Positions 54,701 to 61,900 of a stretch of 64,000 nucleotides of DNA are shown here, one piece after another. The notes under the pieces are model-generated. The model made no database searches. It was given only the letters and a program-made list of their open reading frames with translations, and had not been told where the DNA came from. The stretch is from a virus. Position 1 is the first letter of the stretch; each line of letters opens with the position of its first letter. Position numbers and translations under genes: made by a program. The stretch lies in IMG/VR virus record IMGVR_UViG_3300032893_000011, positions 1 through 64,000 of that record; one strand, given 5' to 3'.

Positions 54701-56190
54701 TCGCAGCAACCCCGGCCGCAACCCTGACGGCAGGCCTGCTGGCCAACACAACCCAGACCATCACAGCCACCGCGGCTGCCAGCGCCACGCGCGCCGCCGT
54801 CTGCGACGCAACCCAGGGCATCACAGCGACAGGAGCGGCGTCGGCGCAGGCCGCGCTGCACGTCGACGCCACGCAAACCGTCAACGCCACCGCGGCTGCC
54901 AGCGCCACACGCGCCGCCGTCTGCGCCGACGCCCAGGCGCTCACTGCCGCCCCAATCGCCGCGCTGGGTGCGGCGCTACTGGCCAACGCCGCGCAGACCG
55001 CGGCCGTCGCCCCATCTGCGAGCGTCACCTACGGCGCCCTGGCCTCCGCCGCGCAAACCGCGACGGCCGCACCCGCCGCCACCGTCAACAAGGCAGCCGC
55101 CGCAGACGCCGCCCAAACCGTCAACGCGACAGCCTCGGCGGCCCTGACCGCGGCCCTGAAAGTCGACGCAGCCCAGAGCATCACTGCGTCCGCCTCGGCC
55201 AGCTCGGCGACCGGCCCGCAGGCCACCCAAACCATCGTCGCGACCCCCTCCGCGAGCCTGACCGCCAACCTGGCGTTGGCCGCCAACCAAACAGTTGGCG
55301 CCACCCCGACCGCCGGACTCGCACACAACGCCCCCGCCGACGCGGCGCAGGCGCTCACCGCGACCGCGACGGCCACCGCCACCCGATCCGCCACCGCAGA
55401 CGCCGCCCAAACCGTCAACGCCACCCCGACGGCGAGGGTCACCGCGGGCCTGAGGGCCGACGCCAGCCTGACGGTCACCGCCACCACAACAGCTGCCGCC
55501 ACGACCGGGCCGATGGCAACCCAGGCCGTCACCGCCACCGCCGCCGCCACCCTGTCCGCAGGGCTGAGAGTCGACGCGACCCAAACCCTCACAGCGACGG
55601 GTACAGCGTCGGCGACGCGCGGCGCGCCGCTGGACACCGCCCTCACCGCCACCGCAACCCCCGCAGCCGCCGCCAGGCTCGATGCCCGAACCGACGCCAC
55701 CGCAACCGTCAACGCCTCGATAGCGGGAGTGCTCGCCCAGGGGTTCCACCCCCACCCAACCGACCACGTCGCCATCACCGACGTCTACTACACCTCCGGG
55801 GCCGCCACCCCGGCCGACGCCGTCGCGCTCACCGACATCGCCACCTTCCAACTCGCCCACCGCGTCGCCGCCGCCGACCCCGAAAACCTCATCGACAAGC
55901 TCGCGACCCGCCTCGACGCGCAACGCCCCCACACCGACCCCTTGGCCCTGTCCGACACCGTCGTCGTCAGGCTCTACGGCGGGCCCGCGGTGCTGCACCC
56001 CCAGCAGGCCCGGCCCGTGCCCGGCGAACCCAAGCTGCGCGCACCCGCCCGCGCGCCGCAGCTGTTGACCGTAGCCGCCGAACCCGACCTGCGAGTGCGC
56101 CCCAACAGCGAAAAGCTCACCGCCCCCGCCCGGCGCGGCACGCTGACCGTGGCGGGGCGCAGCCGGCTGCGCGTCCCCGCCCGCACCTGA
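51787..56190 (+). CDS. Giant Ala/Thr repeat tail protein, 1467 aa
   Basis: Residues 1-220 are a beta domain also seen in the preceding small gene. Residues about 225-390 form a second beta domain with Cys. About 395-1310 are degenerate 20-residue repeats. The C-terminus (1315-1467) has HPTDHVAITDVYYTSGAATP and ADAVALTDIATFQ-type strands, then a Pro/Arg tail. The protein is almost certainly exposed on the virion as a fibre or stalk. It has no catalytic motif. Repeats carry occasional CD pairs (TRAAVCD), which is unusual for a fibre. Confidence 0.83.
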   Translation: MAVIFDAVGAGNDVWAQTTATTNISWAHNAASGACVIAGMASRDTTTSSAASTDTSESCSYNTVDMGAALGTSKHNNSNTGYGNTTLFGMTGAPSGSKTVAASVTDTNNEVTGLAGCSVSYLGVGSISTCSTNGGSGTTASISVTAPAGAMIVVAFGAPNGSFSAFNGSTRYNHASAGGTDAGFMIGDVAATGSAQTISATVTSGFWSAIAVILLPTIPGAVLSRGTSVSGPTGSTWTYTGGAATSANAYDGTFGLYPVTYCVFTTSTANAVGTITPGGYFGAASVPTDASITINAVLRGYVNTVARWASITAQLLDSGGSAIGAAQTITLTTAVSTVAFTPNVAPTPAQINAGLQMLVTATHDGTSSSGIFRLDNVDITISYTRTPADAAQTVTATGAATIAHNAPVDAAAAAVASPTAAQTAALLANATQTATATTAATLVGALQANAALTATAAAAATATRAAVCDAAQTVTAAPTTTLTAALSANAAQAAIATSAATATRAAVCDAAQTGIATSAATLAAALQTNAAQTATAAPTATLTAALSANATQTVAASPAALAAAALLSNAAQTVTAAAAAAATAALQANTAQTVTATGSASLTAALLANGAQAVTATPAATLTGALLANAAQAVTAAPAATVAHNTPVDAAASIVGSAAATLTGALLADAAQAATATAVAAATRAAVCDATQAVVAAAAASANTALNANAAQTATATASASLTAALLANTAQTGMAAPTATLAAALLSNAAQTASATATATATAALQANAAQAVTAAPAATLTGALLANAAQTATAASAATLAAVLLGNAAQAVTATPTATAAHNATADTAQTVTATGLASLTAALKADAAQTITATAAAAAAGGADAPQTVNATAAATLTAALLANATQTVTATAATTATRAAVCDAAQSITAAPSASATRAAICDAAAAVTGSASAALTAALQANAAQTGIAAAAATLAHNAQPAAAQTVAATPAATLTAGLLANTTQTITATAAASATRAAVCDATQGITATGAASAQAALHVDATQTVNATAAASATRAAVCADAQALTAAPIAALGAALLANAAQTAAVAPSASVTYGALASAAQTATAAPAATVNKAAAADAAQTVNATASAALTAALKVDAAQSITASASASSATGPQATQTIVATPSASLTANLALAANQTVGATPTAGLAHNAPADAAQALTATATATATRSATADAAQTVNATPTARVTAGLRADASLTVTATTTAAATTGPMATQAVTATAAATLSAGLRVDATQTLTATGTASATRGAPLDTALTATATPAAAARLDARTDATATVNASIAGVLAQGFHPHPTDHVAITDVYYTSGAATPADAVALTDIATFQLAHRVAAADPENLIDKLATRLDAQRPHTDPLALSDTVVVRLYGGPAVLHPQQARPVPGEPKLRAPARAPQLLTVAAEPDLRVRPNSEKLTAPARRGTLTVAGRSRLRVPART
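52950..55720 (+). repeat. About 45 degenerate 60-nt (20-residue) repeats
   Basis: The unit is close to A-A-Q-T-V-T-A-T-x-x-A-T-L-T-A-A-L-x-A-N, in strict 20-residue register over long stretches. Variants replace the end by TRAAVCD or AHNAPVD. The repeat is diverged at DNA level, which suggests age rather than recent expansion. Confidence 0.85.
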
Positions 56191-56196
56191 GCCGAC

Positions 56197-56202
56197 TACC
56201 GT
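56197..56202 (+). promoter_or_regulatory. Leaderless-type promoter TACCGT
   Basis: TACCGT and a 7-nt spacer lead to GTG 56210, starting the connector operon. Confidence 0.45.
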
Positions 56203-56209
56203 CAAGCCC

Positions 56210-56995
56210 GTGGGACTCCAATGGCCCGTAGATTTGTTCTGCCTACCGCCGCTGTCGTCGGCCGACGACGAAGGCGCCGCCAACCAGAACGCGGCGATCA
56301 ACCTGGCGATCACCACCATGTGGGCCCTGTCCGGGCGCCAGTACGGGCTCGTCGACCAGATCGTGCGGCCCTGCATCCAGACCATGCCGTGGTGGTCGCG
56401 GCGCAGCAGCTACGGCTACTCCGGCGACTACGCCGCCGTCACCAGCTACCTACTGTCCTGGGAGGGAGACCGCTGGGTCAACTGGTGGTGCGGCTGCGGC
56501 TCCATGTGCCGCCTGTCGGGGCCCGGCGCGGTGCACCTACCCGGCCCGGCACGCGAGGTCATCGCCGTCACCATCGGCGACACCATCCTCGACGCCGACC
56601 AGTACACCCTGGAAGGGGACATGCTGTACCGGGTCCGCGGAGCCGCCGACGTCGCCCACGGCCCCGAGAGCCGCGGCCACCACTGGCCCCGCCAGGACCT
56701 GTCGCGGCCCATGGGCCACCACAACACGTGGTCGGTGGAGTACCTGTGCGGCAACCCCGTCCCGCCGGAGCTGGCGCATTTGACCGGGGTGCTGGCCAAG
56801 GAGTTCCTGGCCGCCTGCCAGGGCGACAAGTGCCGCCTGCCCCGCAACGTCACCAACGTGAACCGTGCGGGCGTGTCCTACCAGATCGACACCACCCGCA
56901 TCCTGGAGGCAGGCAAGACGGGGATAGCCGAGATCGACCTGTGGCTGGCGGCGGTCAACCCCGCCAAGCTGCAATGCGCACCGTCGGTAATCTAA
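56210..56995 (+). CDS. Head-to-tail adaptor protein
   Basis: The 261-residue product has INLAITTMWALSGRQYGLVD, RWVNWWCGCGSMCRLSGPGA, VIAVTIGDTILDADQY and AKEFLAACQGDKCRLPRNVT. This is the pattern of gp6/gp15-type adaptor proteins of actinophages, which dock under the portal. It is followed directly by a second connector gene. Confidence 0.76.
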   Translation: MGLQWPVDLFCLPPLSSADDEGAANQNAAINLAITTMWALSGRQYGLVDQIVRPCIQTMPWWSRRSSYGYSGDYAAVTSYLLSWEGDRWVNWWCGCGSMCRLSGPGAVHLPGPAREVIAVTIGDTILDADQYTLEGDMLYRVRGAADVAHGPESRGHHWPRQDLSRPMGHHNTWSVEYLCGNPVPPELAHLTGVLAKEFLAACQGDKCRLPRNVTNVNRAGVSYQIDTTRILEAGKTGIAEIDLWLAAVNPAKLQCAPSVI

Positions 56996-57526
56996 ATGTC
57001 GTCGCCCGCCCCCACCGATCCCGCCATCGAGGCGGTCTCCATCGTGATGGGCACCCTGGCCGACGCGTTCGACCCGAACGGCCCCTGGCCCCCGGTGCAG
57101 GGCTCCACCGACGTGCACTTCTTCGCCGGGGAGGGGCCCGCCACCGCGGCGTGGGACGCGCACACGACCCAACCCGGCTGCGACGCCCCGTTCCTGTGGG
57201 TGCGGGTCGCGCAGCGCTACCGCACCAAGCGCATCCCCGCGCCCGTCGTCGACCCCGCCAACTGCCAGCTGCCGCGGGCGATCACCGTGGAGGTGGGGGT
57301 GGCGCGCTGCGCGGTCGTCGACGTCGACGCCACCTGGGACGACTACGCCGCAGAGGCCGCCACCAGCCTCGACGACTCGTGGCGCATCGAGGCGGCGCTG
57401 TGCGCGGCGCGGGGCCGGCTGCTCACCGACTCCTACCTGGCGGCCACCCACCCGGTCAGCCCGTACGGCCCGGAGGGCGGGTTGTTAGCCTGGAGCGGGA
57501 TGATCGACATACAGATCGGAGACTGA
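56996..57526 (+). CDS. Head-tail connector or tail terminator protein
   Basis: ATG 56996 abuts the previous stop. The 176-residue protein has LWVRVAQRYRTKRIPAPVVD, AITVEVGVARCAVV and LLAWSGMIDIQIGD. It fits the connector/terminator size class in this gene order. The exact role is inferred. Confidence 0.7.
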   Translation: MSSPAPTDPAIEAVSIVMGTLADAFDPNGPWPPVQGSTDVHFFAGEGPATAAWDAHTTQPGCDAPFLWVRVAQRYRTKRIPAPVVDPANCQLPRAITVEVGVARCAVVDVDATWDDYAAEAATSLDDSWRIEAALCAARGRLLTDSYLAATHPVSPYGPEGGLLAWSGMIDIQIGD

Positions 57527-57530
57527 CGCG

Positions 57531-57800
57531 ATGAGGCTGGTCACCGTGCGCGGCAGCATCAACCCCTGCGTCGATTTGGCCACCGGCGATGAGATGACCT
57601 TCGAGTACAACGAGTGGGTCGACCGAAGAATCCAGCTTGGCTACTTCGATGTCGTCGAATGGTACGGCGACGAAGACACGCCACTGCCCCCGGAGGAGCC
57701 GCAACGCGAGCAGTCCATCGAGGACGACATCACACCGTGGCCCGTCCCGGTGGCCGAGCCGGCGCCCAAACGCCGCCGCGCCGCCAAAACCGGAGACTGA
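57531..57800 (+). CDS. Small connector-region protein with SINPC motif, 89 aa
   Basis: It has VTVRGSINPCVDLATGDEMT and VDRRIQLGYFDVVEWYG, then an acidic Pro-rich tail. The next gene encodes a related protein, so this is a tandem duplication. Probably a small head-tail protein. Confidence 0.6.
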   Translation: MRLVTVRGSINPCVDLATGDEMTFEYNEWVDRRIQLGYFDVVEWYGDEDTPLPPEEPQREQSIEDDITPWPVPVAEPAPKRRRAAKTGD

Positions 57801-57801
57801 C

Positions 57802-57969
57802 ATGGCCGAGATCGCGCTCATCGAGGGCAGCATCAACCCCTGCACCGACTTCGAGACCGGGCGGCAATACGTCGTGCCCTACACCGAGCACATCGCCCGC
57901 CTCGCCAAACGCGGCTACATCAACATCCTGGCCCGCCAACCCATACCGCTAAGCGGACACGTCGACTGA
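57802..57969 (+). CDS. Small connector-region protein with SINPC motif, 55 aa
   Basis: IALIEGSINPCTDFETGRQY and IARLAKRGYINILA parallel the preceding protein position by position, without its acidic tail. It starts one base after the previous stop codon. Function unknown. Confidence 0.6.
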   Translation: MAEIALIEGSINPCTDFETGRQYVVPYTEHIARLAKRGYINILARQPIPLSGHVD

Positions 57970-57978
57970 GAACACGAC

Positions 57979-58419
57979 ATGACCAAAGGGATCGTCACCT
58001 ACACCATCCACATCGACCGGCCCGCAGTGGAGGCCGAGTTCATCAAGGTCGCCACCAGCCGCGTCGACCACGTCACCGGCGAGATCGCGAAGACCGCGAA
58101 GCTGCTGGCACCGTTCCGCACCGGCCGGCTCAAGGCGCGGATCGGCGCGACGCACGCCAAGCGCACCGGGCCGTGGCGGGTGCAGGGCGAGGCGGTGTCG
58201 CGTGCGAAATACTCCGCGTACGTCCACGACGGCACCCGACCCCACATCATCCGGGCCCGGCGCGCCGCCGCGCTGCACTTCTTCTGGCCCAAGGTCGGGC
58301 GCGAAGTTTTCTTCCGGCACGTGCACCACCCCGGGACCCGGCCGAGGCCGTTCATGCTTGAGGCGGCCGAGGAAGTCGCAAGAATACAGCGCGCCAAAGA
58401 AGCGCTGTACCATCCCTAA
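57979..58419 (+). CDS. HK97 gp10-like tail completion protein
   Basis: The 146-residue product has AKTAKLLAPFRTGRLKARIG, YSAYVHDGTRPHIIRA and GTRPRPFMLEAAEEVAR. These are the 'P-x-R-T-G-x-L', 'Y-x-x-V-x-x-G-T-R-P-H' and 'R-P-F-M' segments of gp10/HK97 tail-joining proteins. It would cap the tail for joining to the head. Confidence 0.78.
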   Translation: MTKGIVTYTIHIDRPAVEAEFIKVATSRVDHVTGEIAKTAKLLAPFRTGRLKARIGATHAKRTGPWRVQGEAVSRAKYSAYVHDGTRPHIIRARRAAALHFFWPKVGREVFFRHVHHPGTRPRPFMLEAAEEVARIQRAKEALYHP

Positions 58420-58433
58420 AAGGACGCAGCGAG

Positions 58434-58901
58434 ATGAAGGACCAGCCCGAACCCATCGAGGTGCTCGACGCCGAACCCGAGGACCCGCCCGCGCCCGCGC
58501 CCGCTGCGAAGCCCGGGAAAGCGGCGGTGCTGCTGTCCAACATCGAGGGGTGGGAAGACCCCGGCACCGACGGACGCTACGACGTGTGCGTCGAATTCTT
58601 CGGCGACAAACTGAGGCTACGTAAACCCAAATCGCAGTCGTTGAACGCGCTGAGCTGGGCGAGCCTGCCCGGGGTGGACCCAATGACCACCAACCGGGTC
58701 ACCGGGAACTTCGTGAAACGCCACATGTCCCCCGAATCGTGGGAACGGCTGTTCGCCGACCGGCTCGTCGACCCCGACGACCCCGACTGCGACGAGGAAA
58801 CCATCGGGAAACTGATCACCGAACTGTGCGACCTGGCGGTGCGGGAACTCAACGAGAAACCCGCCAACCGGGCCGAGCGCCGTCACCCGACCGGTCCGTG
58901 A
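58434..58901 (+). CDS. Tail assembly chaperone
   Basis: The 155-residue protein has an acidic, Pro-rich start, then VCVEFFGDKLRLRKPKSQSL and a helical end. It lies directly before the tape measure gene, the constant place of tail chaperones. I found no frameshifted extension; only 29 nt separate it from the tape measure start. Confidence 0.7.
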   Translation: MKDQPEPIEVLDAEPEDPPAPAPAAKPGKAAVLLSNIEGWEDPGTDGRYDVCVEFFGDKLRLRKPKSQSLNALSWASLPGVDPMTTNRVTGNFVKRHMSPESWERLFADRLVDPDDPDCDEETIGKLITELCDLAVRELNEKPANRAERRHPTGP

Positions 58902-58918
58902 CCCGGCACCCGCAGCGA

Positions 58919-58924
58919 TAATCT
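58919..58924 (+). promoter_or_regulatory. Leaderless-type promoter TAATCT
   Basis: TAATCT and six bases lead to GTG 58931, so the tape measure gene may be transcribed alone. Confidence 0.48.
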
Positions 58925-58930
58925 GAGCCG

Positions 58931-61900
58931 GTGGTCGACGCCGGTCAGGTCCGCATCAACGTAGTTATCGATGCGCGCGACCTCGGCAACGAAGTCAACG
59001 CCGCCGTGCGCAGCGCCGTGACGCCCGCCGTCGCCAAGGCCCAGGCTCAGGTGAACAGCCTCAACACGGCGATGGGCAAGGTCGACGCCACCAAGTTCCA
59101 GCAGATGGCAGCCAACGCCATCAACACCAACCAGGCCGTGCAACGGGCGCGCCTATCGGTGCAGCAGTACGGCACGGCGGTAGCCGACGCGCAGAAGGCC
59201 TCACGCAAAGCCGACGCCGAATACCAGAAGGCGATGAACGCCCGAACCACCGCCTACAAGGCGTGGCAGAAAGTCGTCAAAGACAAAGGCGAGATAGCGG
59301 CGATCCTCAACGCCAAGGAAGCCTACGAGGCCACCGCCAAAGCCGAGCAGAAAGCCGCCGCCGCGAGCCAGAAATCCCACGCCGCCGAGCAGTCGGCCAT
59401 CTTCAAGGACCAGCAGGCGCGCCTGCGGGCCGCCGCAGCCGAGCAGGCCGCCGTCACGAAGATGATCACCCTGCAGCAGCGGCTCAACCGTGAACGCGAA
59501 CGCTATACACGCGGCGGCGGGGGTGGACGTGGTGGCGGCGGCGGCGGAGGAGGGGGCGGAGGCGGGGGTGCCGTGCCCTTCCGGCTGGAAACCACCGTGC
59601 TGCAAATCTTCACCCGGCAGTGGCAGACCCTGGCCGCCACGATGGGCTCCGCCACCATCGCCGTGGCCTCCCTGTCGCCGGTCATCGGGGCCCTGGCAGG
59701 GGCGCTGGGGGTGCTCGCCGGGGGCATCGGCATCGTCCTCGGCGGCCTCGGGCAGCTGACCACCGGGATCGGGGCGCTGATACCGGCGTTCGGCGGGGCG
59801 GTCGCCGCCATCAAAACAGGCCTGAGCGGGCTCGCCGAGGGCGCCAAAGAATACATGAAGCAGTTCTCCGACGCCCAAACGCAGCTATCCGTGCAGATCG
59901 GCAACCTGATGGGCCCCATGCTCAGCGCATGGACAGGGGTGTCGTCGCGCATCAAACTGGACTTCGCGCAGACCCTGGTGCCCGCGTTCAACAACCTGGC
60001 CGCGGTCATCAACAAGGTCGCCCCGGCGCTCGACGCGGTCGCCACCGCGGCCGGCGGGGTCATCAACGACATCACGGCCACCCTCAACGCGCTCGCCCCC
60101 CAGCTCAACGCCGTCCTGGAGGGCTCGCGGGCGCTGATCACCACGATCGGCCCAGGTGTGCAGGCCCTGCTCGCCGGCATGGTGAGCCTGTCCGCCGCGG
60201 CGCAGCAGTCGATGCCCCTGATCTCGGGGGCGATCCGCGATGCCCTGTCGGCGATCGGCGCGGCCATGAGGGAGGTCGCCGCCAGCCCCGAGCTGCAGGC
60301 CGCGCTGGCGTCGTTCGCGCAGGGCGTGAAAGTGCTGGGCGACCAGCTCGCCGGGTTCGGCAAAGAAATGGTCCACCTGGCGGCCGTGGCGGGCCCCGTC
60401 GCCAACCAACTGGGTGTCGTGTTCGGGCAGATGGTCCACCAGGTCGCCGACGCGTTCGCCGACCTGGCCACCAAGGTCGGGCCGATATTCAACCAGTTCG
60501 TCGCCGCGACCGGGCCTGGGCTGTCGCGGCTGATAGGCGACTTCGGGCGGCTCGGCCAGATCGTCGGCCCCACACTGATCCCGCTGTTCACCGCGCTGGG
60601 CAACGCCATCCACAGCATCATCGAACCGCTCGGCGCGCTGGGTAAACAGTTCGTGCAGGGCCTGACCTCGATACTGCCCGACCTGGCGCAGGCCATCAAA
60701 TCGGTGATGATCCCCATGGAGCAGCTGCTGCCCACCTTCGGCACCCTGCTCAAGGGCGCGCTGGACACCGTGATCGCGCTGGGCCCGGCGATCAACGCCG
60801 TCGCGGGCGGCATCGGCGACCTCGCGCAGGGCATCATGACGGCGCTGCACCCGGTGCTGCCGACGGTCCGCGAGCTCGCGGAAACACTGGCGCCGACCCT
60901 GAAGCAGATCGGCGACGCCGCCGCGCAGCTCCTCCCGACGCTCGGCCCGGTCATCGCGTCGCTGGTGGCTGCGCTGACACCGGTCGCGCAGATCCTCGGG
61001 CAGGTCATCGTCTTAAGCCTCAAAAACCTCGCCACCATCATTTCGGCGATCACCCCGGCGCTGACGACGTTCTTCACGATGGTCGCGCAGGGATTCAACG
61101 AGATAGCGCCGCAGCTTGACCAGCTGCTGGGCGAGCTTGCCCAGCAGATGCCGCAGATCATGGCCACCCTGGCGCCCGTGCTCAACGACCTGGCGGCCGG
61201 GCTGGGGCAGGTGGCCATAGAGGTGATCAAGCTGCTACCCCCGCTGCTGACCATCGCGCCGAAATTCCTGGAAACCGCCGCCAACATCGGTGGGCGCCTG
61301 GTGCCGACGATGATTCCGCTGCTGGATGTCCTGGGCAAAGTGCTGTCGATAATGCAGCCCCTGATCGACGCCATGACTCGCCTCAAGGCGCCGATTGATC
61401 TGATCAACCTGGCGCTGGACCACATGAGCGGCGTGGTGAACGCGCTGGTCGGGCCCTTGGGGCGGCTGATCGGGACGATACCCGGGCACGGCCAGGGTGC
61501 TGGCGCCCCCCCGCCGTCGGGTCAGCTGCCGGCCGGGCCGCCCCTGTGGGACTACCTGCCGTACCAGCCCAACGTTCAAGGGCAGATGACCAAGCCGCGA
61601 CAGTTCGTCCCCGGCGTGACACCGGGGGCCACACCCGCCATCCCCTACCTGCAGGCGGGACCGCAGCCGTTCACACCGGTCACAGGCGCGGCCGGGGCTG
61701 GCGCCAAACCACCCCAACCCCCCGAGCTGCCCATCCAGGAGGTGCCGCTGGGCCTGCTGCCCCAAACCGCGGCGCAAACCGACCTGCTCAAACAGATCCG
61801 CGACCTGCTCAACGGCACCGGCAACGCCAACGCCCCCTTGAACAATTTGAAGGATCTGCACGACGCCGTGCGCCAGATCGGCACCGACCTGAAGAAATCC

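Noticed and set aside
54561-56231. 556-codon Arg-rich frame overlapping the Ala/Thr repeat gene
   Set aside because: Low-complexity Arg/His/Pro reading created by the GC-rich repeat; no start context and no ordered segment.
58434-58930. Programmed frameshift in the tail assembly chaperone
   Set aside because: No slippery heptamer near the end and no coding extension in the space before the tape measure start.
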